Below, piece after piece: positions 22,953-34,928 of a stretch of 64,000 nucleotides of DNA. Every line of letters starts with the position of its first letter. The stretch's first letter is position 1. The notes under the pieces are model-generated. The model did not search any database, had not been told where the DNA came from, and saw only the letters and a program-made list of their open reading frames with translations. This DNA is from Stropharia rugosoannulata (taxonomy: Eukaryota > Basidiomycota > Agaricomycetes > Agaricales > Strophariaceae). The stretch is taken from NCBI GenBank assembly GCA_028532985.1, contig JANCIK010000002.1, forward strand, positions 4,278,001-4,342,000, written 5' to 3'. A program made the position numbers and the translations under genes.

Positions 22953-23332
22953 TTAGAAGACGGAGACGCTCTGCCAGTTGAATCTGGAGTCACGAAACAT
23001 TATTAGATCGTATTGGCATACAAACAGAAAGAAAATACTTACCCGGCAGGGGCGGTAGCGCAGCCAGAGCCGGCTCCGCGGGTCAAGCTAGAGCCGTTGG
23101 TGCATGAGTCGTGGCCTCCACCAGAGACGAAGAAGTTGATGCGGTTAGGAACACCGGAGTAGCTGATCGACTTGTACGAGCTCGACCCAAGGGTGAGGCA
23201 GGTGTTGGTGTTGACGGTGTGAGTTCCACCGTTGGAGCCAGAGCAGTCAGCACCGTTGAAGAGGGTGACGGTGGCGGCCATGGCCTGGGAGGCGGCGAGC
23301 GCAGCGGCAATGAAAACGGTCTTGAACTGCAT
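22953..23332 (-). CDS. Four-cysteine small secreted protein, copy 1
   Basis: 106-aa secreted protein. Exons on the minus strand are 23332-23043 and 22983-22953, joined in phase 2. Signal peptide MQFKTVFIAAALAASQAMAA; mature part begins TVTLFNGADCSGSNGGTHTV, contains NTCLTLGSSSYKSISYSGVP and INFFVSGGGHDSCTNGSS, and ends with a GSGC-type motif and FNWQSVSVF. Four cysteines suggest two disulfides. The VTLF..ADCSG start and beta-rich pattern recall beta/gamma-crystallin-like or killer-toxin-like small folds, but only weakly. No enzyme motif. A TATA box lies upstream (gtatttatacc, 23461). The gene sits at the right end of duplication unit D; a relic of the same gene ends unit C. Confidence 0.9.
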
Positions 23333-25124
23333 TTTCGTGAAGTTAGCTGGCTGTGAGATGTGAAGTTAGCCTCTGAATAGGTAACTGAGTAATTGGAGGT
23401 GGTTTTCTAACCTGATCGACTACTGGATGAGAAGCTGAGGATATTCCAGAATGTGTACTGGTATTTATACCTTTTTTTCATCGACTTTGCTGTAAGCCCA
23501 GACTCAGCACAATCGCTATGAGCGGTCTAAGTCGCCGTGTTGAGCGCGCACTGCCATGCGTAGATTTCTTGGAGGTTCCCTCTCTTACCTTTTGAAACAC
23601 CTACAGAACGACTGCATGATACTGGCACACACGCAAATATCCGCGACCAGGCAGGTTGCCAAGTGCGTATATCCCTATCCGGTCAGCTTATAGTAGTGCA
23701 GGTGATCACAGTATGATGTGCAATCAAGTATGTTTGATTATGTTTTTTGCAGATGTAATTATCAGTGTGGGCTTCCCGGCTAGATCCTAATTCTTTCCGT
23801 GGCACAATTACCGATCTGTACAATAATATTATGTCTTGTCCTACACCATCGGCGGAGGCCTTTGGTATGTCCTCGTGAACTTCTCCGTCAACCACAGACT
23901 CGACTACACGCATCCATGTTACGTCCACTGCAATATACAGCGTTTGTGGAGCCCCGCCTCGGAAGTACGGGCGCCTTTCGTTGCTCCACCCACATACTAA
24001 CTACTCCATCCAACCGCTGCTTTCATCGACATCTCTGAATCAAATCTTTCCCACGGACATAGCTGGGCAATATTTTCCAACAATGCCAAGCCGGGTGTTA
24101 GCGGTCCTGGTAACTATCGAGGGTGCATAGCGCCTCATACCGCCCATAGACGCGGAAGCATTTCTGATATTCCATTTGTCGACAATATTGATTTTCCTTT
24201 CTGTGTGTTGTGACTCGCCTCGTGAAGTTCTCGAAACACATTTGAAGAGACTCGGACTCATTTTCAAATGGAAACGTTGACCGCACGTTGACGGTCAGGT
24301 TCTGATGTGAGGTATCAAAGTAAAAACATATATAGCATACCACTGCGGACCTCTGTGCTCGTACAGTCTGGATTATGAATTTTGATCGCATCTCGGGCGT
24401 TGTAAGTTTTTCTGATTTGAATACCACCCCGCGTTCAGTATATACACGTAAACTCAGGTGAACCGTGCTGTTGCATTGTGACACTTCCTGACTACTGCGG
24501 CCCCGACGACTACGGAGCGGAGGTCCCGCCTGATTAAGTTTACTTGTTCGAATCCTTGAACTTCAAAATTCTGACCAGGTGGCCCCACATTACGTCCAAT
24601 GGACGGGGGTTTGAGCAGCAAAGTTGGTTTACTTTGGAAACATCGATGCATCATAGCGTTCACTCGCCATTTAGCAAAGCATGTATATTTTCGTTGCAGG
24701 TGGCGGTACAATCCAGCCCTTGATGGCATTATGAAGGTACGTGCAATCAGTATGTTTCTCAGTGTCGATCCGGAAGCAGAGCAGATATATGACATCGAAG
24801 TTCTGATTTTGATTTCGTATTTTACTTCTACCGCACATGATGCCTGATCTTGAAGCTTGAAATGGTGGCCATGCCAAGTACATTTTCACGAGAAACGAAA
24901 CATGTACAAGAGTAAGTTATTTCGGCTCATACATAACTGGACTTTCTTTCATTTCAAAATTTATTAAGATATCATTAACATTACTTGAAGCGTCCGAGGC
25001 GCAGAGATAACAAGCCGGCGACATAGTAATTTGTACAACAGATATGTTATTCGGACAAGATAAATCTCATACAAAATATGTTACATAGATATCTGGTTAC
25101 GCTGTTGTAGATCCCGTATATAGC
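23333..25124. other. Spacer between secreted copies 1 and 2
   Basis: 1.8 kb. The left ~150 bp is the promoter and 5' leader of copy 1, read leftwards: a pyrimidine-rich leader and a TATA box at 23461-23470. The remainder has only short frames on both strands with no support. Confidence 0.5.
23461..23470 (-). promoter_or_regulatory. TATA box of four-cysteine copy 1
   Basis: GTATAAATAC on the minus strand about 130 bp before the ATG. The same TATAAATA word precedes copies 2, 4 and 5 at a similar distance, separated from the ATG by a leader with a probable 5'-UTR intron. Confidence 0.65.
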
Positions 25125-25504
25125 TTAGAAGACAGAGACGCTCTGCCAGTTGAATCTGTGAATGGTCATTAGCATTGGGCCTTTGGATTAAAAATAGTGA
25201 GAAGGGCTTACCCAGCAGGAGCGGTGGCGCATCCAGATCCAGAGCCGCGGGTCAAGCTGGAGCCGTTGGTGCACGAGTCGTGACCGCCGCCAGAGACAAA
25301 GAAGTTGATGCTCTTGGGGACACCAGAGTAGCTGATCGACTTGAACGAGTTGCCGCCGAGGGTAAGGCAGGTGTTGGCGTTCACGGTGTGAGTTCCGCCG
25401 TTGGAGCCAGAGCAGTCAGCACCGTTGAAGAGGGTGACGGTGGCAGCCATGGCCTGGGAGGCGGCGACGAGGGCGGTGGCAAGGAAGACGGTCTTGAACT
25501 GCAT
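25125..25504 (-). CDS. Four-cysteine small secreted protein, copy 2
   Basis: 107 aa; exons 25504-25212 and 25155-25125 on the minus strand, phase 2, 56-nt intron. Signal peptide MQFKTVFLATALVAASQAMA. Family blocks: TVTLFNGADCSG, NTCLTLGGNSFKSISYSGVP, KSINFFVSGGGHDSC, LTRGSGSGCATAPAG, FNWQSVSVF. The translated exon 1 appears identical to copy 5 (37149) although that copy lies 12 kb away on the other strand. The 3' exon, intron start and 3' flank match copy 4. It differs from copies 1 and 4 by NANTC/GGNSF in place of NTNTC/GSSSY. Confidence 0.9.
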
Positions 25505-26447
25505 GATGAAACTGGCTGAAGTAGATATTAGCTGTATGTATGTAACTCAGGCGGAAGAGAATTGCTAACCTGATCGACTGGAGGCAGAGGAGCTGAAGAA
25601 ATTAGCAGTATGCAGTTTGGTATTTATACGATTTTTCGTCTCGTTGACTGACGGTGGACTTCGTGAAAAGGTCCCCCAACCTCAGCGACCAGAGCGGCCA
25701 TTTGTAGCGCCAAGGATATCTAATTCCATCAATTGAACTGCATAGCGCAGCTGATCAAACCGTTGGGCTTCGCGGCGAGAACGTCTCTTCTTACATACAG
25801 CTGCTTAATGGCATTGTTTCCATATGTTTACCCATTGGCCTCACATTTGAAGGCATACTACTACGAACGTCGCTACTAGCAGAGTCTACGCTGGCAGAGT
25901 CTACGCATCTTGTGCGATTTGTGTACTACACCACTTGACATCTCAGCAAGTAAAAGTATGGGCGCCTGTTCTGCTCCACCCGGATACTACTTTGTCCCAA
26001 TTCCAATTCTATCCGAGCACCTATGTAGATCGTGGCATCTGGACAAGCTTGACGGATTCCCACGATATTGCCAAGGCGGGTCTGTCCTTGTGGGAGAACA
26101 TATGCTAGGGTACGTACACCTCCGTCCAAGAACCGTCAAGAGCGGATGTATCACTTCTGATACTTCTAATGCAGCACATAACGATAGAACACAAATATAT
26201 CATTTGTAAATTGAGCCTAATTACGCTCACAAAGCTATGTACAACGACTGACGATTTGCTTACTAAATCATTTGCCTGTGAACACAACGATACATGTACG
26301 TGGAGTAGAAAATAATTATCGAGATAATAACATGACTAGACTAGACAATGAGATACTGTTCTCATATAAATTGAATATTTAAGATCATGAAAACCATCTT
26401 CAACAAGAAAAAATCATACCAAAGTTTGAGATGGCCGGACCTCGGGG
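25505..26447. other. Spacer with promoter of secreted copy 2
   Basis: The proximal ~130 bp is the leader and promoter of copy 2, with a TATA box at 25620-25628 (tatttatac). The leader carries GTTAGCAATTCTCTT...CTTCAG-like sequence shared with copies 3 and 5. The rest shows no gene; short frames at 25910-26210 on both strands have no support. Confidence 0.5.
25620..25629 (-). promoter_or_regulatory. TATA box of four-cysteine copy 2
   Basis: CGTATAAATA on the minus strand about 115-120 bp before the ATG at 25504, in the same context (followed by a Trp-poor pyrimidine leader) as the other copies. Confidence 0.65.
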
Positions 26448-27420
26448 ATATGGAAACCAAGACGGTCGAGCTGCCAAGTACACCGTAAAGCTCTTGCCAA
26501 ATACACCCGGCATTGCGAGCCGTAATCGCTTGGCAGCCTCAGACACCGACCACCCATGTACACTTTAATGCACACTTTAGGCATGCATTTAACATTACTT
26601 GACTGTTATATAAATGCACAATATGCACAATTTGTGTTGAATGAGGTCAAACGCGCAGTCGAATGCATATGCAAAGTGTACACTTGCACGACTGACCGTA
26701 TCGGAAACAAATATGGGGAGTCAGACAAGCAACCAGACTTTATAATAGATGTTGGAAGGAGATGGCTTGCTCATATCATTAAATAGCGGCGAAAAACTAC
26801 CTTGATCGTGGATTGTAAGTGTAGTGCCTGCAGTAGAAACCAAAATTGCTACAGTACTAGATATTGTATTAGGTGAACCAACTTCAACCAAGTAAGCATT
26901 AGATAAAGCTAAGATAAATGGAGGGTTAACAGCGTAGACTTCGGATAGAAAGTAGTGGACTGTGGTACTTACGAGATAGTTGCAACAATAGGCTAAGGGC
27001 CCGCGAATTTAAATTTACTTCACTTAGAAGTTTTAGGGACCAAAGATCAAGAAATTGCTCTTGCATCCTAACTCCTTGGTGCGTAGCATACTTAGTTTCC
27101 CGTGACACATTACCCGACGCACAGATGCGCGCGCTTTTGGCACGCTTCCACAGTGAGCATCAACGGCAAGGGCTTCGCAACTGCCAGTGTGAATGCCTTT
27201 GGTATATTGAACTCGTGAGTATTTGTGACAGGCTACGTTGTGTATCTACCGCTACAGAGCATATAGGTATTAGATTATTTACAGTCCACATAATATATGT
27301 ACTTAGTAGTAGATGTACCCGGTGTCCTACAATGCCAAGTGCACACGGCTCGCGATGCCGGGTGTATTTGGCAAGAGCTTTACGGTGTACTTGGCAGCTC
27401 GACCGTTTTGGTTTCCATAC
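26448..27420. mobile_element. Inverted-repeat element, 973 bp
   Basis: Positions 26448-26523 and 27345-27420 are 76-nt inverted repeats that differ at only about three places (word ccaagtacaccgtaaagctc). Similarity continues weakly inward for another ~30 bp (cttggca...gacaccg). The interior is AT-rich and has no transposase frame. No clear target-site duplication was found, so exact ends are uncertain and the element class is open. Confidence 0.68.
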
Positions 27421-28257
27421 GGGGAACCCTTTGCACGCTTTACCGAGCGCCAAGATAAACTCGACTTACGTAGTACATCATCGACATAATTCACAGAAAA
27501 GAATTGAGGTACTTCTGAAAACATAGAAAAATGGCCAAGTTAGGTGGAACAGAGCTCCTGAAAGAGATATGTACCATTGAACTGTTTTGTATTTCAAAAC
27601 ATCGACTATGACTTTCAAACGAATATACTGTATGTAACTCATGTGTACGTCCTCCGAGCTGACCAAGAGTGCCGGAGCTCACAGGCCGTAGATATGTGAC
27701 TAAAGCTTTGATGTCCGGACAGAGCGCGACCGTGCAGCCCAAGTCTGCCCAAGTGCGGCCAGGTGCACCAATACTGAGCAACGATTAACCGTGATCGCTA
27801 AGAAGCGCCCAGGGTGTCTCCGGCTGGCAAATTGGAAATGGTAAATCCAATGTCCAACGCGGAAGCAATTCGTACGGACTGCCATGATCTGTATACATAC
27901 ATACACTGGTATACATCGTTTTCTGTAAATCGGGGGCACCTCCACAGTATCACCCAAGTGAATCCCCGTTTGATTAGGTGTATTGAGCAATGGAATCTTG
28001 TGATAAAAATAATATTTGCGCCCTTGGCACGGGGGCTAGCCACCTATGCACGCGCAGTAACTAACATGGCAGGACCCACCTGTTAGGACTTCGACGTTTA
28101 GAACTAGTGAATCCATGTAGCGCGGCAGAAACGCATAAATAGGAGACGCTCTTTTAATATTTCCTCAGCTCCTCTGCATCCAGTCGACCAGGTTAGCAAT
28201 TCTCTTCTGCCTCGAGTTACATACATACAGCTAATATCTACTTCAGCCAGTTTCATC
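27421..28257. other. Spacer with promoter of secreted copy 3
   Basis: No gene seen to about 28100. Then comes the promoter and leader of copy 3: a CATAAATA word at 28133-28140, the conserved ctcctctgcatccagtcgac region, and a probable 5'-UTR intron from gttagcaattctcttc to tctacttcag ending about 10 bp before the ATG. Confidence 0.5.
28133..28140 (+). promoter_or_regulatory. TATA-like box of four-cysteine copy 3
   Basis: CATAAATA about 120 bp upstream of the ATG at 28258. It is the weaker version of the TATAAATA found at the other four copies, with C in place of the first T. Confidence 0.5.
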
Positions 28258-28638
28258 ATGCAGTTCAAGACCGTCTTCCTTGCCACCGCCCTCGTCGCCG
28301 CCTCCCAGGCCATGGCTGCCACCGTCACCCTCTTCAACGGTGCTGACTGCTCTGGCTCCAACGGCGGAACTCACACCGTGAACGCCAACACCTGCCTTAC
28401 CCTCGGCGGCAATTCGTTCAAATCGATCAGCTACTCTGGTGTCCCCAGCCGCATCAACTTCTTCGTCTCTGGTGGTGGTCACGACTCGTGCACCAACGGC
28501 TCCAGCTTGACCCGCGGAGCCGGCTCTGGCTGCGCTACCGCCCCTGCTGGGTAAGCCTTTCTTACTGACTTCTACTACAAAGCGCTGATGCTAATGACTC
28601 TTCTCAGATTCAACTGGCAGAGCGTCTCTGTCTTCTAA
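28258..28638 (+). CDS. Four-cysteine small secreted protein, copy 3
   Basis: 107 aa; exons 28258-28550 and 28608-28638, phase 2, 57-nt intron. Signal peptide and the first two-thirds match copies 2 and 5 (LATALVAASQAMAA, NANTCLTLGGNSFKS). The stretch after GVP is SRINFF, and the 3' end of exon 1 (RGAGSGC, codons gccggctctggctgc) matches copy 1 instead. Final exon FNWQSVSVF is invariant. Four cysteines as in the other copies. The mosaic pattern suggests gene conversion. Expected to be secreted; function unknown. Confidence 0.9.
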
Positions 28639-28965
28639 ACAATCTACTATGATATGTAAAGTACGAGTGTATTCTGTATGAACGATAGGGATGTATGGTG
28701 TTGTACTTTGAATCTAAATGTAACGTTTAGAAAATCGGAAGCTTCAAAGGTCTACTTGTTTTACGCGTCCTCTATTTAAAATCCCATGTTGTGCCCTGCA
28801 CCGTACATGGCGTACGCACTAATAGTATAAGTCAGTAGCCGGTATAGCAGTACCACTACTCACCACCTCTTGTTACCTGTATATTGTAGCCTATATAAAA
28901 ATTCAATGTAATTATTAATAAAAAAGAATTCGGTAGAAATACAAAAGTTGAAAGTGCAAAAATAA

Positions 28966-29047
28966 TGACCGAGACAGGGGTCGAACCTGCAATCTCCTGA
29001 TGCGCTCTGAGTCGTAGTCAGACGCGATGCCATTTCGCCACACGGCC
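28966..29047 (-). tRNA. tRNA-Arg(ACG) with a ~10-nt intron
   Basis: On the minus strand the 82 nt fold as acceptor GGCCGTG / CTCGGTC (one T-T mismatch, one G-T), D arm GCG-AAATGGCAT-CGC, anticodon stem TCTGA / TCAGG with loop CTACGA-A, variable loop AGATT and T arm GCAGG-TTCGACC-CCTGT, discriminator A. The bases CTCAGAGCGC between positions 37 and 38 fit a short intron. A-box (TGGCGAAATGG) and B-box (GGTTCGACC) promoters are canonical. CCA is not encoded. The AGATT variable loop is also what I recall for fungal tRNA-Arg(ACG). Confidence 0.85.
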
Positions 29048-31201
29048 ATGTCATTTACGTAACATGTTGCGGTCAAGACGGCCCGCCTTGGGCGCGTATC
29101 TATCATGACTAACCGCGGTTTGTGGAGTGCGAATCATTATCATTTCTTGTCGTTAAGGTTTTGCCTTACGTTGAGATAAGTACACTATTGAGTGGAAGAT
29201 AGGACGATTTCAAGATAATATGAGTTGTTTAAAGAAAACAAACATACATAAACGAGTAGACTTTCTGTTCTCTGATGGTTGCTACTGACAAATAAAGAAA
29301 TGGATCGCAAAGGCAGGTTTTCGTCGGCGTTGATATGTCCGTTCAGAATTGAAACTGAAGCCTAACAAGTACTTGATCAGAGCAGAGTAGAACAATAAAG
29401 ACCGTGGCGCAATCATTCATCTTCTTTGCATTAATCATTCCAAAGTTGACTTGTCTGCCTACCGCATAACTGAAGAGGCTTGATCTCCTCTATGCGGCAG
29501 AGGTAGTGTGCCGCCGGGAGTCAGTTTCAAACAGAGTTTAGGTGACAGCTGGATAAGCGAAAGTCGCATGCATACTCCTTCCGGTAGAACATTATGTGGA
29601 TACGAGCAGATAGATGTGAGCGAAGTGAATGGTCGCCGTTGCGCAGTATCACCATCGCTTAATGATTCCAATGCTCTATTGCCATGCGTCGCTAATTTCA
29701 TGTTGGAATCTGCTATGGTAAAATAGGAAATGGCCGTACTGTGGCCTATGCACAGTGGAACACCAAAATAGCCGCGTTAAGTGAATGGCAGATGGATGAT
29801 TCCTGCAATCCGTGAAGAGCGTGGGAGGTGTACGCAATGTAGTAGGTGTGTCTCCACGGCCTTATTTTTGCGACTGCATAACTTAGTCGAGGTCATGAGT
29901 CGCGACGCAAATTCGCAGGACCGCGCTAACGGGCCCTGGATTCGCGGGAGTATGCAAATCAGGGAAGAGTCGCTAGAGTCGGAGCATTGTAGGCTATCAC
30001 AGTACTCAGGAGGTCTACTCCCAATTGTAGAAAGGCCGGTCAAGCTAAGCACACAAAATCAATGCTAACGTCGGTCGTATCGCACTCTACCACTCTCCGC
30101 GGAGCATTGCGTTGCACCGCGATAAATATACTCTGCACCCACCGAGTGAAAGATATAGCAGAAACATGTATGGTCTGATACATATCCAGTATCCAGATAT
30201 CTAATCTTCACCTCCGTCTTCCCCACACACGCAGTCTGGGGCCGTCAGGCGTCTTCCTTATCCGACGCTTCCGGCGCGCAAGCCTCCCCAATCAATCTAC
30301 ATCCTCGCGATCTGAGCATATGACGCCACTGTATCTCCCGTCTCCGCATGGTCTATCAGTCAGGGCAGGCTTTACATCTCGTCGCAGCTGTCTATTCTTG
30401 CAGGTGGCTCTCATACAGTGCCGAATGAATGTCTATTCCATCAATATGCTGTCTTTCTCCCGCCGGCGGCGGAGGGCTCAGGGTCCAGGACCATAAATAG
30501 ACGATCGGCGGACCCTGCATCTTGGCCGAGGCGGGGAAGGCACGTTCTCCCACCTTCAGGGGAGACGCGCAGAGGTGGGCAAGACGGTTTTAAACGATTG
30601 CCATGAGATCCCTGATGAAATGTGGAAGATACGCAGCGGATGCATTAGAACCGTCGGCACAGAACCTTTGCTTTGGGTTGCAATGGAAATAGACATTCGT
30701 TTTGACCCATTTCGCACCTCCAGATATGGCTGAAATACCCGCCGAAAGAAAACGGTTTGTGGAAATAGATATGCAGGTACTTAATACGTTTTGAGACGAC
30801 TCTCATTAGAACAAAGTAACCAATCTGATGTAAAGCGCGACAGAACAAAGGGGTGAGCGCAGCCGCATACCGCTGGCGCACGTAAAAATAAGACGGGAAT
30901 ACTATGGAAAACAGTAAATACGATACGCTACGAGGAATTCAAGACTGTAATCTACGATGGAGAGAATATGCAAATGCATCTGTATATGTATGGATGTACG
31001 GTTGTATGTAGGTGTCATGACGTCATAATACATTGGAGGATGCGAGATGATGTACGAGATAATCCTTTAGGTTGGCGAGGGCAGGGGTTGTACAGGCCCC
31101 AAGCGTAAGGTGCGACGAAAGCAGGACATACAAAAACGTCTGTCTGGGGCATCCATAAGTCGTAAACGAGCAAACATAATCAACAACAGTCTTCCAGACG
31201 T
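29048..31201. other. Gene-poor spacer
   Basis: 2.1 kb between the tRNA and the ABCF gene. A GC-richer patch at about 30220-30730 has one stretch open for ~75 codons (30498-30728, containing NDCHEIPDEMWKIRSG) but without a start, splice partners or recognisable family. It could be a decayed gene. The last ~150 bp should be the 3' UTR of the ABCF gene. Confidence 0.45.
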
Positions 31202-33655
31202 CTATGCGCGTCCCTTGGGGGCGGTCTTGGAGAACAGTTTCGCCTTTTCGATAGCAGCGTTACTCTGCTTGATCAGGTTCTTCTTGTAGTCCGTGATGGT
31301 GATGTCCTTCTTCGTCAGGTTGATGATCGTCTTGTTCGCAACCTCCCAGAGGTCCTCAGCGACCTGGCTGATAAGACCTAAGAAGCGACATAGCGTAAAT
31401 AATTTGTCCCTCAGGTGGCATAAAGACAGTGAACTCACGGAAGTCGTGGGACACGATAACAACTCCTCCCTCGAACTCTTTGATCGCGCGTGCGAGAGCA
31501 TCGATAGACTCCATGTCCAAATGATTCGTCGGCTCGTCGAGCAGGAGGATGTGCGGGTGCTCCATCGCAAGCTGGGCGAAGACAACACTAAGGGGATCAC
31601 ATCAGTACTGGCTAATAAACAGGTCGTCAATTCGCATCGCTTTGTTGTCCCTTGAACGCTGATAACACCCCATAACAATCATGGGGAGGGCAGGCAAGCC
31701 TGGGGAAGTAATGGGGATGCGGGGATGTATACGGGGACAATCAAACGCTGCATAGTGGTGACATAACTCACCGATTCCGCAGACCGTCACTCAGTTGCTT
31801 GATAGGCGCCGTCTGATGTGCTCCGCTCAGACCGAAGCGTCCAAGCTGTGCTCTCCATGCCATGACGTCCTTCTCGGGGTACTTCTCGGAGAACAGGCTC
31901 TGGAAGTACTCTATCGGAGACTTCTCGTACGGCAGCTGGTCCGCACTGTGCTGAGAGTACTTCGCGAGCTTGAGGGAGACGTGCTTCGAGATGGTACCGT
32001 GCGATGGTTGGAGGGCGCCAGTGATGAGGTGAAGAAGGGTCGACTTTCCGGTTCCGTTGGCTCCGAGAATAGCGATACGTGAGTCCATACTAGAGAAAAA
32101 GTGAAGTTGTTAGTTATATCCTTTAAGGCAGGGATCCAACTAATCCGCAAGGAGATTTTGAACTTACTCGATACCAAACGAGATATGCTCATACAAGTAA
32201 TCTTCCTTCTTCCCCGAGTACGCAAATGCTACGTCGTCAAATGCAATGATAGGTGGGGGAAGCCTGTGCACGTCCTCAAAGTTGAACCTGGGATGATTGA
32301 TATTAGTTAAAGAAGAGCGTGGAAATAAGGGGAGACATACCGGAGTGCTTTGCCGACTTCGACTTTCTCTATGAGACCTGCAGCCTCCATCTTGTCGATA
32401 ATCTTCTGTTTCGACTTGGCCTGACGCACAAGATTGGCGTATGTACCCGCAGAAGCGATGAACCTATCAAGGAATAAAGGTCAGTATTAAAAAAACGTGT
32501 GCTTTGATTAATACACGTACTTCTTGATATGGGCGATTTCCTCTTGCTGCTTGTGATACGCCTTCATCTGGTTCACCTCGTTCTCGGCCTTGGTCTTCAC
32601 GTACGTCGAGTAGTTACCAGCGTAGTACACCAACTTCTTCTTGTTTGTCAAGTCCATGATGTTGGTGCAGACGGAGTCCATGAAATCCTGCGAGTGACTG
32701 GTGATAACTAGGATGTGATTGTAGGTCGACAAGTAAGCCTCAAGCCAGACAACAGCGCCGAGATCCAAGTGATTCGTAGGTTCATCGAGGAGCAAGAGAT
32801 GAGGTTTAATGAACAGTGCACGAGCGAGAGCGACACGCATTCTCCATCCACCAGACATGTCTTTGGTCGGCTTCTTCATCATCGTCTGGCTGAAACCCAA
32901 ACCGTGCAAGATTGAACCGGCTTTGGTCTCGAATGTGTTAGGGTCGAGCTCCTCCAGCTCTTCGTAGGCCATATCAAGAGCCTGCTCGTCAACATCATCT
33001 GCAATAGATAGCTCTTCGATGTATGCCTCGAGGCGGGCCACCTTGGCCTTGGCAGAGGCGACGATGAAATCAACGGCGTTGACATCTGACGGTTCAGCCT
33101 CGCCGCGGACGATGTAGATATCAATGTGAGGTGGAATTTCGATGTCGCGCTCCGCAATGGATTGCAGGAAAGTCGACTGCAGAAAAAGATATAAGTGATA
33201 TGCGGGAAGCACGGAGTTAAAGACGTACCTTTCCTGAACCATTCTCCCCAAGCAACCCGTACCGCTGACCGTAATTGAGCGCAATCTCGGCACCCTCAAT
33301 GAGGAGTCGTCCGTGGAAGGACAGCGTAAACTGGTCGATCTTGATATCTCGACTTTTGGGGTCACTGACGAGTACTCCTGCTGCACTCCTATTGACGGGT
33401 TAAGACGAGCTCAAACAGACGACATAGAACGCACCTGTCAGTCGCAAGGTTGAGTCTGGCCATGCTCGACAAGTCCTCCTGGCTTCCCGACTTGGAGTTC
33501 ATCCCGCTCATGCTCGTAAGTGGTGTGCTTGCACCGTTGATGGAGCCCGCGGGGGTAGAGTTGGATGGCGAGTCATCGCCGGTGTTGGTACCGCCTGCGT
33601 TCTTCTTTGCGGCCTTCTCAGCGAGACGCTTTTGTTTTGAGGCAGAGGGGGCCAT
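31202..33655 (-). CDS. ARB1: ABCF-type ATPase, Arb1/ABCF2-like ribosome biogenesis factor
   Basis: Soluble protein of about 640 aa with two ABC ATPase domains and no membrane helices, as in Arb1/ABCF2, which acts in 40S/60S ribosome biogenesis. Exons on the minus strand: 33655-33435, 33388-33229, 33176-32521, 32463-32341, 32287-32168, 32089-31772, 31587-31439 and 31377-31202; all phases agree. N-terminal lysine/alanine-rich leader [20 protein letters not shown]. Domain 1: GENGSGKST (Walker A, split by an intron), [15 protein letters not shown] (signature), [13 protein letters not shown] (Walker B). Domain 2: [17 protein letters not shown] (the degenerate signature typical of Arb1), [19 protein letters not shown]. 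Basic tail ending KTAPKGRA. Single-copy housekeeping gene embedded in the secreted-gene island. Confidence 0.95.
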
Positions 33656-34928
33656 GGTGGTTTTGTGTAGGATCGATGGATGTGATCGCTGGATGGATTG
33701 CGGCACAAAAATTTCGATAAGATGTCATGACTAAGCAGTGGCTGTGCAACGGGCCCCACTCATATTCCCCACATTTCAAAGTGACGTCGGCTTCCACGCT
33801 CAGTTCATGCACTCATCCTCGCCCTCAGACCTCAATATCATGCATCATTCTTTACCTCAACTCACTCTCGAATTGTCTTACTTCAATCTGGAATAGGCTC
33901 TATCTAGAAGGGAAACACATCGTCACTGGCCAACCGGAGTCTCGGACCCAGACTGCTCGTTGTTGCGCTGAATCTCATGTTGGGGCTGCCTGCGTGCGGT
34001 ATCTCCCTCGGAGAACATGTTTTTCCTGAGCGGTTGATGAGAACTATCAAGGGGTTCTGGCCGCGACTCTTTGGCGAGTCTTCACCTACATGGGATATGT
34101 CCCCAAACCTGTTGTTTATGAACGTTTCTCAGTCGTTCCCATCGCATTATGCAACATTCCGCTTGTCTTTGTGATGGACATCACGCTGGTCTGTGGCAAT
34201 GATATCTCGAATGAACGTTTACTCGGTTTCTGCCTCATGTCCCTGCTCCAGGTCGATCAGACGGTGCGGAGGTAGAAACCTGATTAAAATTATCTCGCAA
34301 ACGACTTTGGCGGTGACAGAAAATGTCGAACTACTAACGACTCTATTCAGTTCTATGTATCACTATTTGGTGCAGGAAATACAGACACAAGTGCTTTCAT
34401 GTCACTACAACCTCCTTGAATATGCCCACCTAGGATAATATAGTTCCTATCACTCCAGATTCTAGCCTGACGTTCGCGGAAGATTACCGTCACAATTATC
34501 TGCAATTTCCCAAATAAGTAATTGACTTCCTCGACGCACATACCGTAAATTACCGCGCCTGCCGAAGATCTAAGAATAGCCTTATGGGAACACAGACAAC
34601 TAAACGCCCACAAACTTCATGCTGGGCACAATTGCTGGTACATAGCGGTACCTCTCCAGCAGTACCAATGTAATCTCTCATGTTGAAGCGCTAGGATTTG
34701 CCAGTAGGTGTTCAAATTTGTGTGCAGTGTAATGTAACTAAAATGTATATCGAAATATATTAAAATATTGCTCATATTGAAGACCTCTCATACGAAACAA
34801 ACAGCGATTCACTCGGCTGGCACACATGAAAGAATGAAATGTACAACAGATTTATTTTTTCGTTAACAGAACAATCGTATAGTACATGTCATGTAATGAA
34901 TCCTTTCAAAACTAATAATGGTCACAAT
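33656..34928. other. Spacer, no gene seen
   Basis: The left part is the promoter of the minus-strand ABCF gene. The region 33730-34620 has short frames on both strands without support. The right end is the 3' flank of secreted copy 4. Confidence 0.5.

Larger units (their letters stand above)
21425..23072. repeat. Segmental duplication unit D
   Basis: Direct counterpart of unit C, starting gcagagacatgcgcccc and running into the intact four-cysteine gene at 22953. It lacks the internal inversion and keeps an intact copy of the small secreted gene at 22431, so it is probably closer to the ancestral arrangement. Confidence 0.72.

Noticed and set aside
24525..24565. B-box-like gttcgaatcc word suggesting a tRNA
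   Set aside because: No A-box at the right distance and no cloverleaf on either strand.
25175..25519. Long antisense frame opposite the four-cysteine genes (also 23111, 28243, 35085, 37128)
   Set aside because: A mirror of the high-GC sense exon; present opposite each copy only because the sense codons are conserved.
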